From positions 1-20,542 of the forward strand of contig DAOVLE010000075.1 in the NCBI GenBank assembly GCA_030631415.1: a stretch of 20,542 bases of DNA, in the 5' to 3' direction. Below, piece by piece: positions 5,938 to 12,861 of this stretch (position 1 is the first letter of the stretch; each line of letters opens with the position of its first letter). This DNA is from JAAEQG01 sp023133475 (lineage in GTDB: Bacteria > Planctomycetota > Phycisphaerae > UBA1845). The notes below the pieces were generated by a model. That model did not search any database and was not told the origin of the DNA. It was given only the letters and a program-made list of their open reading frames with translations. The position numbers were made by a program, and so were the translations under genes.

Positions 5938-8117
5938 CGACCGTACCGGCAACAATCCAGGAGCAGGTCGCTTTGGCCCCCTCACAAGGGGAAGGTGGTG
6001 GGGGAGCAGGGCTGACCGCCGGCGACATCACCGCCATTCTCAAACATCGCCTGGTGATGATCATCGTGCTGTGGTGGTTTTTCAGCGCCATAGGGGTGGG
6101 GTTGTTTTTCATGGTCTACTTCAAGTACCCCACCTATCGAGCCAGCACCCTCATTCAGTGCATCAGCGACGCCCCCATCCCCGCCGGTGAATTCACGGCG
6201 CGGATGACCGAGGATCGACAAGAGCGCTTTCTGGCCAGTGAGGCGATGAATGCGGTCAGCCCCCCGGTATTGCTTGACGTCCTCCAATCCCCGGAAGTGC
6301 GCGGAACTGCATGGTTCAGAGAAGCCGACCAGAGCAAGCTCCGCCTGGAGTTGGAAGAGGTGGTGAGCAGCAGACCGGTCAAAGACACCAATTACTTCCG
6401 CATCTCGATGGGGTGTCGTGTGTGGAACGATCCAGCCAGAATCGTCAACCAGATTGCCAAGACCTATCTCGATAAAGTGCGCAATCGCACCGTCGATGCC
6501 TTCCGGCAGGAGTTGGCAGGTTACCAGGCAGAGCAAAATACCCTGGAGTCGAAGATCAGGCAGAAACTTACCCAAATCCAGGAATTCGTGAGCACCCTGG
6601 AACCGGGGGAGTTGCAGAGTGGCACCCGACACGGCCCCATGGTCATGGAGATCATCGAGCGTCAAAGTCTGGTGGCCAGGCTGGAACTACAGACCCTCGA
6701 GCTGGAGTCTTTTGTCAATATCTACTCCAATCCTGCCGGGCCTGGGGTCACCGTGGAGGACTCCCAGACGGTCGAGGCTGACCCGCGGGTCATCTCCCTG
6801 GACAACCAGATCAATTTTCTCGAGCAGGAAGTGGAGGTCATGCTGCACGACCTTGGCCCCGAGCACCGCGAGGTGAAGGCGATAAGCCAGCGGCTCGATG
6901 AAGCCCGCCGGCAGGCAGCCAAGGTGCGCGAGACTCGCCTGCGGGAGATTCTCGATTTCAAACTCGAGCAGGTGAATTCTGCATTCCTGAACTCCCAACA
7001 TCAGTTGCTGCTGGAACGTGAGAAGATCTCCGAAGCCCGCGCCAAGCAGGCTGACCTCGAACGCAAGCTCGCCGAGCACGAGACCCTCAAGGATGAGTTG
7101 GAGATGCTGCGGGACACCAAGGAGCAGGCAGACGAGTATATCCGCGAGGTCGAGCGGGTGGTCCGCGAGCGGAACGCGGTCAGGATTGAGGTTGCTCAAC
7201 AGGCTGTGGACCCGCTCGAGCGCAGCAGCCCCAAGTTGCTGTTGTTGCCTGCTTGTGTATTGGTGGCGTTGGCGTTGGCTATGGGCATCGCCATCGGGCT
7301 GGATTTGCTGGATACTTCGGTCCGCACTCCGCAGGATATTGTCAGGCATCTGAGTCTTCCGCTGTTGGGCACGGTTCCGGACGTTGATGACGAGGAAGTG
7401 GATATCGAGAAGGTGGAGACGGCGGTGCAGGCGGCGCCTCATTCGATGGTGGCGGAAGCTTTCCGCACCATCCGCACCAACCTGCAGTTCAGCGCCCCGC
7501 CGGATCGTCAGCGGACTTTGCTGATTGCCAGCCCTCGCCCGGAGGACGGCAAGACCACCATAGCCTGCAATCTGGCTGCTTCTATTGCCCTGGGAGGACG
7601 TCGGGTGTTGCTGGTTGATGCCAATCTTCGCCGCCCGTCCTTGCACCGTATTTTTCCCAACATTGAGCCGGTGGGTCTGAGCAATTATCTGGTCGGCGGG
7701 GCGGACCTGGACAAATTGATTTGCAAGACGGACCTGGCCAACCTCGACGTGGTCGGGAGCGGCCCGATGCCTCCCAATCCTGCGGAGCTGCTCAACGGCC
7801 CGCTGGCGAGCGAGTTCCTCGATACCGTATCGAGCCGCTATGACCAGATTATCATTGACATGCCTCCGGTGTTGCTGGCCAGCGATGTGTCGGTGTTGGC
7901 GCCGCGGGTGGATGGCGTGATTCTGGTTTGCCGGGCGAAGGATAATTCCCGCGGGCAGGTGTTACGGGCTCTGAGTCTGCTGGAGCGGGTTAATGCTTTT
8001 GTGTTCGGGGGTATTTTGAATTGTGCTCAGGTTCGGCGTGGAGGTTACTTCCGCGAGCAGTTGCGCACGTTCTACGAATACCAGGAAGAGGGTGCCGAAG
8101 CGGATCGGAAGGCGTAG
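5934..8117 (+). CDS. Wzc/GumC-type polysaccharide co-polymerase fused to a BY-kinase
   Basis: This 727-residue inner-membrane protein should control exopolysaccharide polymerisation and export. The Wzz-type N-terminal part has a first membrane helix at about 40-62, and a periplasmic region with long coiled coils at about 195-225 and 300-425. The second helix lies at about 434-457. The cytoplasmic C-terminal half is a bacterial tyrosine kinase. It has Walker A at 532-542 (ASPRPEDGKTT), Walker A' at 558-568 (VLLVDANLRRP) and Walker B at 638-645 (QIIIDMPP). A short tyrosine cluster follows near the end (Tyr705, Tyr714, Tyr716), the usual autophosphorylation tail. The start overlaps the exosortase stop by 4 nt. 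The TAG stop at 8115-8117 is part of the conserved end of a palindromic repeat. Joining co-polymerase and kinase in one chain is the proteobacterial-type arrangement; the partner export lipoprotein is two genes upstream. Confidence 0.93.
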   Translation: MTTVPATIQEQVALAPSQGEGGGGAGLTAGDITAILKHRLVMIIVLWWFFSAIGVGLFFMVYFKYPTYRASTLIQCISDAPIPAGEFTARMTEDRQERFLASEAMNAVSPPVLLDVLQSPEVRGTAWFREADQSKLRLELEEVVSSRPVKDTNYFRISMGCRVWNDPARIVNQIAKTYLDKVRNRTVDAFRQELAGYQAEQNTLESKIRQKLTQIQEFVSTLEPGELQSGTRHGPMVMEIIERQSLVARLELQTLELESFVNIYSNPAGPGVTVEDSQTVEADPRVISLDNQINFLEQEVEVMLHDLGPEHREVKAISQRLDEARRQAAKVRETRLREILDFKLEQVNSAFLNSQHQLLLEREKISEARAKQADLERKLAEHETLKDELEMLRDTKEQADEYIREVERVVRERNAVRIEVAQQAVDPLERSSPKLLLLPACVLVALALAMGIAIGLDLLDTSVRTPQDIVRHLSLPLLGTVPDVDDEEVDIEKVETAVQAAPHSMVAEAFRTIRTNLQFSAPPDRQRTLLIASPRPEDGKTTIACNLAASIALGGRRVLLVDANLRRPSLHRIFPNIEPVGLSNYLVGGADLDKLICKTDLANLDVVGSGPMPPNPAELLNGPLASEFLDTVSSRYDQIIIDMPPVLLASDVSVLAPRVDGVILVCRAKDNSRGQVLRALSLLERVNAFVFGGILNCAQVRRGGYFREQLRTFYEYQEEGAEADRKA

Positions 8118-8236
8118 GGTGGGTGGAACCTCGCGGAGCGAGGTGGAACCCACCATTCGGTTCCGAGTTTCAAGTTTCAAATTCCAGGTCGGCGTGGTGG
8201 GTTGCGCTTCGCTCCGCGAAGCTCCACCCACCCTAC
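8114..8236. repeat. GTAG-ended palindromic element, double hairpin (123 bp)
   Basis: The left arm (8114-8154) begins GTAGGGTGGGTGGAACC and folds into its own hairpin with a CCTCGCGGAGCGAGG core. The right arm (8194-8236) is its imperfect reverse complement and ends CCACCCACCCTAC. The central spacer includes a GTTTCAA heptamer duplication (8166-8181). The first TAG is the stop codon of the BY-kinase gene, and the ribosome binding site of the next gene starts directly after the element. It therefore sits inside a likely co-transcribed unit. Confidence 0.85.
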
Positions 8237-8256
8237 AGCAGAAAAGGTGAGGCCTC

Positions 8257-9195
8257 ATGCGTGTGCTGGTAACCGGTGGTGCGGGTTTTTTGGGTAGTCA
8301 CTTGTGCGATCGTCTTTTGGCGGACAAGCACGAGGTGATTGTGGTGGACAGCTTTTTCACCGGCTCGAAGCGTAACATAGCACATCTGCTTCATCGCCCG
8401 GATTTCGAGTTGATCCGCCATGATATCGTGATCCCGCTGATGATCGAGGTCGATTGGATTTTCAACCTGGCATGCCCGGCTTCCCCGGTGCACTACCAGT
8501 ACAATCCGGTCAAGACGGTCAAGACTTCGGTGATGGGCACGTTGAACATGCTCGGTCTGGCCAAGCGGGTGAAAGCTCGCATTCTGCAGGCTTCCACCAG
8601 CGAAATTTATGGCAACCCGGCGGTCCACCCACAGGTGGAGAGTTACTGGGGAAACGTCAATACCATTGGGCTGCGGAGCTGCTACGACGAAGGCAAGCGT
8701 GTGGCTGAGACGTTGATGTCCGATTATCACCGTCAGAGCAACGTGGATACGCGGATCATCCGCATTTTCAACACTTACGGCCCGCGTATGGCTTTGGGTG
8801 ACGGGCGGGTGGCATCGAATTTCATCGTTCAGGGGTTGCGTGACGAACCGCTCACCATGTACGGCGACGGGACCCAAACGCGGAGCTTTTGCTACGTGGA
8901 CGACATGATCGACGGAATAGTGGCGCTGATGGAATACGAAGGCCCCGGCCCCGACGAACCGGTCAACGTCGGCAGTTCCGATGAGATCAGCATGAACGAG
9001 CTGGTGTCCACCCTCGGGGAGGTGTTGGGCAAGAAGCTCAAGACCGTGCGCAAGCCTCTCCCTCAGGACGATCCGGTACGCCGCAGAGCCGACACCACTC
9101 GAGCCCGCCAGCGGCTGGGCTGGCAGCCGCGGATCGGGTTAAAAGAGGGCTTGACACACACGGTCGAGTATTTCAAGCAGGTTCTTGCCGAGTAG
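8257..9195 (+). CDS. uxs: UDP-glucuronate decarboxylase (UDP-xylose synthase)
   Basis: This 312-residue extended short-chain dehydrogenase converts UDP-glucuronate to UDP-xylose in the cytoplasm, using a tightly bound NAD. The N-terminal nucleotide motif is GGAGFLGSH (7-15). The catalytic set is the Ser/Thr segment STSEIYG (113-119) with Tyr143 and Lys147 in YDEGKR, the form typical of UDP-GlcA decarboxylases rather than epimerases. Other family features are NLACPASPVHYQ (70-81) and RIFNTYGPRM. Length fits the bacterial family. The ATG at 8257 has an AGGTGAGG site about 4 nt upstream. The gene would supply a xylose donor for the polysaccharide exported by its upstream neighbours. Its TAG stop at 9193-9195 belongs to another palindromic element. 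Confidence 0.92.
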   Translation: MRVLVTGGAGFLGSHLCDRLLADKHEVIVVDSFFTGSKRNIAHLLHRPDFELIRHDIVIPLMIEVDWIFNLACPASPVHYQYNPVKTVKTSVMGTLNMLGLAKRVKARILQASTSEIYGNPAVHPQVESYWGNVNTIGLRSCYDEGKRVAETLMSDYHRQSNVDTRIIRIFNTYGPRMALGDGRVASNFIVQGLRDEPLTMYGDGTQTRSFCYVDDMIDGIVALMEYEGPGPDEPVNVGSSDEISMNELVSTLGEVLGKKLKTVRKPLPQDDPVRRRADTTRARQRLGWQPRIGLKEGLTHTVEYFKQVLAE

Positions 9196-9252
9196 GGCAG
9201 GTGAAAAACCTGTCGCCCGCATCTGTGTGGCGGCGGGTGGAACCCGCCCTAC
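9192..9252. repeat. GTAG-ended palindromic element (61 bp)
   Basis: This element begins GTAGGGCAGGTG and ends GGAACCCGCCCTAC. Each half makes its own hairpin (AGGT/ACCT on the left; GGCGGGT/ACCCGCC on the right). Its first TAG is the stop codon of the UDP-GlcA decarboxylase gene. It could also work as a transcription terminator for the operon, although no U-tract follows. Confidence 0.8.
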
Positions 9253-9260
9253 ACCGCTCG

Positions 9261-9404
9261 TTAGCCTGGAGCGATGGCTATCCCCCAAAAGGTCTGGGTG
9301 TTCGACGGGGGGTGTTGCACATCGCAGGTGCCTATCATCGTCAACGAAGCGCTAATCAAGAGTGCTCCCAGCGTTCGGGCGATTTTGCGTTTGATTTTTT
9401 TCAT
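9261..9404 (-). CDS. Small signal-peptide-bearing peptide (47 aa)
   Basis: This reads as a 47-residue peptide. A lysine/arginine-rich start (MKKIKRKIARTLG) is followed by the hydrophobic run ALLISASLTMIG and a Cys (GTCDVQHPP) that could be a lipidation or cleavage boundary. The ATG at 9404 has AAAGGA about 8 nt upstream, which decides it over the in-frame ATG at 9455. It lies on the minus strand, convergent with the UDP-GlcA decarboxylase gene and downstream of the kinase gene on the same strand, after a repeat-filled gap of 350 nt. No function is recognised. It resembles the 53-residue lipoprotein-like peptide at 2492-2653 in size and layout but not clearly in sequence. Confidence 0.5.
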   Translation of the reverse strand: MKKIKRKIARTLGALLISASLTMIGTCDVQHPPSNTQTFWGIAIAPG

Positions 9405-9754
9405 TGGTCCATTCCTTTCAAGAAAGCACAGCCGGTTGCGAAGCTGGACGAGCAAACGCCTCCGCTTCCCGATGCAGTTATTCGATTATAAGCCCTGCAC
9501 GGCAACGACTGGCTGTCACACCTCTTCCGCCCCGTGCCACCCCCACCATCCGGCGTCATGAGGGATGTGTCACATGATTTAACACCTATACTGTAGCGGG
9601 CGTGGCACAAAAAGGCAACAGGTTTTTCCACGCAAGTCCCTAAGTCCAATAAGCTTCGCAGGTCGGGTCCCCCACCGCTAAAGCGATGGGCCACCCGTCC
9701 CGTCTCTTGCCTCTTGCCTCAGTCGGGTCTGCGGACCCGACCTACTCCATGGCA
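9405..9754. repeat. Repeat-filled spacer downstream of the kinase gene
   Basis: This gap holds three repeats. First, a 32-bp sequence (9665-9696) is identical to 2907-2938, containing the CCGCTAAAGCG core. Second, a TTGCCTC heptamer duplication lies at 9705-9720. Third, a perfect short hairpin at 9722-9745 reads on the minus strand as GTAGGTCGGGTC, loop, GACCCGAC, 10 nt after the kinase stop. That last element starts with GTAG like the stop-codon elements, but it lies just beyond a TAA stop instead of supplying it; it is a candidate terminator for the kinase gene. No gene is seen in this gap. Confidence 0.7.
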
Positions 9755-10816
9755 TTACTTGATCACCAGAAGGTAGAACCCGTAAAACAACCCAATCATC
9801 ATCAACAAGCAGAGCACAAACAATCCAATCCGCTGCCGGAGCGGGCCGTACTGGGGTGCAGCCGGCTCATCCTTCTCGGGCTCGGGCGGTGGTTTGCCGG
9901 TTGGCTGCTCGTCTCGCGGGCGGTTGTGCAATTCGGCGGTGTCCACCGGGCCGACGCTGAGGCTTTTCAGATGGTTGCGCAACTGGCGGGCCGACTCGTA
10001 GCGATCCTCGGGGTTGGCTGCCAGGCACGTCTCCACGATACCGCGCAAAAGCGACGGCACGGCGCCGGGCAAAGGCTTGCACTCCCCGCGCATGACCGCC
10101 TGTTCAACCGTCTCAAAGTCGTCACCTGCGAACAGGCGCTGGTGGGTCAACAGCTCATGCAGCACCACCCCCACCGACCAGATGTCGCCTTGTGGGGTCG
10201 CAGGCCTGCTGCGAAACCGCTCCGGAGCCATGTAAGCCGGCGAACCGCGAACCGACAAAGACTGAGCGGAACCATTAACTGGTTTGTCATCCTTTGTCGA
10301 TAGAAACTCCGAGGCACTTTTGCGAATGATCTCCGCGATCCCGAAATCGGTGAGTTTTACGGCTGTGTCGCGGTTGTAGTCATCGTCCCAGAACGAATTG
10401 GCAATGAGGATGTTGGACGGCTTAACGTCGCAGTGGCACACGTTTTGGCGATGAAGATGCTCCAGAGCCTCACAAACCTGGATTCCCACCGCCACGATGT
10501 CGGTCACGTCGTGCAGGCCGAAGTTGCCTTGAACACGCGAAAGGTTGTCCCCCTCCACATACTGCATCACGATGTGCAGCTTGTGCCCCTCTCGAAACGC
10601 GGTTTTGAGGTGTACGATGTTCTTATGGTCGATCCTGGCCAGAACCCGCACCTCCTCCATCACCTCATTGAGCATGACCTCGTTATCGATGGGGATAACC
10701 TTGATCGCCGCGTGCATCTCGGTTTCGACGTGACGGGCCTCCCATACCTGGGTCTGCCCCTCGCTTCGATCAAGACGGCGGATCAGTTCGTAACCTTGAA
10801 CTTGTGTGGATACCAT
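9755..10816 (-). CDS. Membrane-anchored Ser/Thr protein kinase (non-RD type)
   Basis: This 353-residue PknB-type kinase has a cytoplasmic catalytic domain at about 9-285 and one C-terminal membrane helix at about 331-350, followed by only a few residues. Catalytic elements are Lys39 (AAIK), a helix-C Glu near 54/55, the catalytic loop HCDVKPSNIL (128-137), DFG at 157-159 and APE at 197-199. The catalytic loop has Cys where most bacterial kinases have Arg (HCD instead of HRD). The glycine loop (RSEGQTQVWEA) is also degenerate, with one clear Gly. Asp130, Lys132 and Asn135 are kept, so activity remains likely. A Pro/Glu-rich linker (about 298-320) precedes the helix, and no extracellular sensor domain follows. 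The ATG at 10816 is preceded directly by GAAGG, an unusually tight spacing. It is transcribed away from thiE. Confidence 0.9.
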   Translation of the reverse strand: MVSTQVQGYELIRRLDRSEGQTQVWEARHVETEMHAAIKVIPIDNEVMLNEVMEEVRVLARIDHKNIVHLKTAFREGHKLHIVMQYVEGDNLSRVQGNFGLHDVTDIVAVGIQVCEALEHLHRQNVCHCDVKPSNILIANSFWDDDYNRDTAVKLTDFGIAEIIRKSASEFLSTKDDKPVNGSAQSLSVRGSPAYMAPERFRSRPATPQGDIWSVGVVLHELLTHQRLFAGDDFETVEQAVMRGECKPLPGAVPSLLRGIVETCLAANPEDRYESARQLRNHLKSLSVGPVDTAELHNRPRDEQPTGKPPPEPEKDEPAAPQYGPLRQRIGLFVLCLLMMIGLFYGFYLLVIK

Positions 10817-10976
10817 CCTTCAATCAGTGCCCAACCACTCTTTTTCAGTTTGGCTCTCCCAGCCTACAACCATCGTGTCCACCGCATGATCCACGATTCT
10901 CGGACCATGTTACCATTGATAACGTTTGCCACGCAAGCCCGCCACCAAGGGCAATCGCATCTAAATCACCACATGC

Positions 10977-11004
10977 GGAGAATGGAGAATGGAGAATGGA
11001 GAAA
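10977..11004. repeat. GGAGAAT heptamer tandem repeat
   Basis: Three perfect GGAGAAT units (10977-10997) and a fourth changed to GGAGAAA. It has the same 7-bp period as the AGTCCAA and TTGCCTC runs elsewhere in the spacers. Confidence 0.85.
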
Positions 11005-11113
11005 ATGCGGGGTTGGCGGCGTTGCCCGGTTTCGACTCTACCCCCTTTATCTTTTCTCTCCTCGCTTTCCTCTGCACTCTCTGGGGTAAGACGACAACCT
11101 CAGGCATTCCGTT

Positions 11114-11389
11114 GCGCTAGGCCCGGCATTTATGCCGGGTATTGGAGTGGTTGTCTTTCCCCTCCATGTGTAGGGTGGGTGGAACCTGCCGCAGGCAGGT
11201 GGAACCCACCAACCGGCGACAAGTCCAAGGTCCAAAGTCCCGCTGGTTTCCGACTTTGGACTTTGGACCAGGGACTTTGGACTTATTAAGCGGCATGGTG
11301 GGTTTCGCCCGCCTACGGCAGGTTCCACCCACCCTACGGGGGATTTTTCGTTCGGCCTTTTCACCCGGCATAAATGCCGGACCTAGCGC
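11114..11389. repeat. Three-level nested inverted repeat
   Basis: The outer pair is 11114-11139 and 11363-11389 (GCGCTAGG, then CCCGGCATTTATGCCGGG; each arm is itself a small palindrome). The middle pair is a GTAG-ended element, 11170 to 11337, with arms beginning GTAGGGTGGGTGGAACC and internal CCTGCC/GGCAGG stems. The inner pair is heptamer arms at 11222-11240 (AGTCCAAGGTCCAAAGTCC) and 11252-11285 (reverse complement). The arrangement is best read as successive insertion of mobile repeats into one another. Confidence 0.8.
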
Positions 11390-11528
11390 GACTCGTGGGA
11401 AAAAAGGGGCCGGGAATGAATGGCATTGCCATTCCATCCTGACACCTTTTTAGGTGATCCATCGAATCAATCGCGGCAGGTGGCATGATTCCGAGGATGC
11501 GCTATGTCAATGCGCCTCACTTCCCGTT

Positions 11529-11534
11529 TATAAT
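11529..11534 (+). promoter_or_regulatory. Perfect -10 box positioned for a leaderless thiE transcript
   Basis: TATAAT at 11529-11534 ends 6 nt before the ATG at 11541. With normal spacing, transcription would begin at or within a base or two of the A of the start codon, which implies a leaderless mRNA. No good -35 was found 16-18 nt upstream. A GAGG at 11535-11538, only 2 nt from the ATG, is too close for a normal ribosome binding site. Confidence 0.4.
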
Positions 11535-11540
11535 GAGGCT

Positions 11541-12572
11541 ATGGACCTAAGTGAACGCATTCTGGACGCTAACCTGAATCGTGCCCGAGAGGCTTTGCGC
11601 GTTCTGGAAGACTACGCTCGCTTAGGGCTGGAGGATGCCACGCTGAGTGCGACAGCCAAAACGCTACGTCATGGATTGGCAGACGCCGTGCGGAAGGCGA
11701 AGCTGACCGGGCTGATCTCGGCTCGGGACATCGTGGGCGACGTCGGTTGTGAGCTGGCAGGTGAGCATGAGTACCAGCGGGCGTGCCTGGCGGATGTGGT
11801 GATTGCCTCCGGCAAACGGCTGACCGAGGCTTTGCGGGTCGTTGAGGAAGTGGGCAAGATCAAAAGCCCGGAATTCGGAGCGGCGGTCGAACGGATGCGG
11901 TACGCGGCGTACGACCTGGAGAAGCGGCTTGTGATGCGGATCAATCCCGGCAAGCGGTTTGATTCCGTTCGGCTTTACGTGCTGATTACCGAGTCCTTGT
12001 GTGGTGCGGACTGGCTGACGACAGCAGAGTCAGCCTTGAGCGGTGGTGCCGATGTGTTGCAATTGCGGGAGAAAGGCCTCTCGGATCGCGAGTTGTTGGA
12101 GCGTGCGAAGCGGCTGACCTGCTTGTGTCACGAGCGGGGGGCGTGGTGTGTGGTCAACGATCGCCCGGACATTGCGATGTTGGCGGGGGCTGACGGCGTG
12201 CACGTGGGCCAAAGCGATTTGTCGGCGGCTGACGCCCGGCGGGTGGTTGGAAAGGATCGTCTCGTTGGCGTGAGCACGCACTCGGTCATCCAGTTCCGAG
12301 AGGCTTTGGCGATGGAGCCTGATTACGTGGCGGTGGGTCCGATGTTTGCCACGTTAACCAAGTCGGTGGATCAAATTGCCGGCTCGGGGTTGTGGTCGGC
12401 TGTGCATGGTGAGACATCTTTGCCTTTGGTGGCCATCGGCGGGATAAACGCGGGCAATGTCGCGGAATTGTTGGGGTTGGGCTGCCGGTGCATTTGCGTA
12501 TGTCAAGCGGTGGTTGGGGCGGCGGATCCCGAGGCAGTGGCGCGGCATCTGCGCGGGTTGATAGCTCAGTAG
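11541..12572 (+). CDS. thiE: ThiD2-ThiE fusion: thiamine-phosphate synthase
   Basis: This is a 343-residue cytoplasmic thiamine biosynthesis enzyme. Residues 1-135 match the ThiD2 domain (RILDANLNRAREALRVLEDY), reported as a hydroxymethylpyrimidine-phosphate kinase and commonly fused to ThiE. Residues 143-340 are the ThiE TIM barrel, which joins HMP-pyrophosphate to thiazole phosphate. Its motifs are QLREK (174-178), VNDR (205-208), HVGQSD (221-226), GVSTH (243-247), GPMFATLTK (266-274) and AIGGI (298-302). The ATG at 11541 is chosen because the ThiD2 homology starts there; the frame upstream to 11454 shows no family sequence. No other thiamine genes flank it. It is divergent from the kinase and convergent with the lysine-reductase-like gene. 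The TAG stop at 12570-12572 lies in a palindromic element. Confidence 0.93.
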   Translation: MDLSERILDANLNRAREALRVLEDYARLGLEDATLSATAKTLRHGLADAVRKAKLTGLISARDIVGDVGCELAGEHEYQRACLADVVIASGKRLTEALRVVEEVGKIKSPEFGAAVERMRYAAYDLEKRLVMRINPGKRFDSVRLYVLITESLCGADWLTTAESALSGGADVLQLREKGLSDRELLERAKRLTCLCHERGAWCVVNDRPDIAMLAGADGVHVGQSDLSAADARRVVGKDRLVGVSTHSVIQFREALAMEPDYVAVGPMFATLTKSVDQIAGSGLWSAVHGETSLPLVAIGGINAGNVAELLGLGCRCICVCQAVVGAADPEAVARHLRGLIAQ

Positions 12573-12609
12573 GGTGGGTGAAACCTCGCGGAGCGAGGTG
12601 GAACCCACC
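12569..12609. repeat. GTAG-ended palindromic element, single hairpin
   Basis: GTAGGGTGGGTGAAACC, then a CCTCGCGGAGCGAGG stem and GGTGGAACCCACC. It closely matches the left arm of the 8114-8236 element, and the sequence after it (ATTCAGTTCCGGGTTTC) resembles that element's central spacer. It is thus a half-element. Its TAG is the thiE stop codon. Confidence 0.8.
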
Positions 12610-12861
12610 ATTCAGTTCCGGGTTTCGGGTTCCATCTCTACACGCTCCACTGTTCACGCTCCCCTTCGGGTCGCCGCTAAACGCTACGGACTTGTCGCCG
12701 CTAAACGTTGCGGATTGTCGCCGCTAAACACCCCGGTGTGGTCATACGTGAAAGTCCAAAGTCCAAGTGGCGCAGGGTGCGTCCGGAACGTATCCTACGA
12801 TAACTGCCTTGTTGCCTCGTTGCCTCTTGCCTCCTGCCTCTTGCCTCTTGCCTGTGTGGGC
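12610..12861. repeat. Repeat-filled spacer between convergent thiE and lysine-reductase-like genes
   Basis: A 28-bp sequence at 12655-12682 is the exact reverse complement of 4061-4088 inside the export-lipoprotein gene. From 12670 it runs into a 23-24 bp direct repeat: GTCGCCGCTAAAC followed by variable bases, starting at 12670, 12694 and 12717. Then come an AGTCCAA heptamer pair (12753-12767) and a TTGCCTC-type run (12811-12854) that ends 7 nt before the stop codon of the minus-strand gene. No gene is seen. Confidence 0.75.

Larger units (their letters stand above)
10817..11540. other. Repeat-rich divergent spacer between kinase and thiE
   Basis: No gene is supported in these 724 bases. 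They contain a GGAGAAT heptamer run (10977-11004), a three-level nested inverted repeat (11114-11389) and a short hairpin at 11414-11436 (AATGGC/GCCATT). A likely thiE promoter lies at the right end. Short reading frames across the nested repeat are simply translations of the palindromes. Confidence 0.6.

Noticed and set aside
6687..7646. 319-residue minus-strand frame
   Set aside because: It is a shadow of the BY-kinase co-polymerase gene; the sense strand has Walker motifs and coiled coils.
11047..11453. Several 100-residue frames across the nested palindrome
   Set aside because: They appear on both strands because the DNA is palindromic; the peptides are translations of repeats (GWVEPA, KSKVQSP) without other support.
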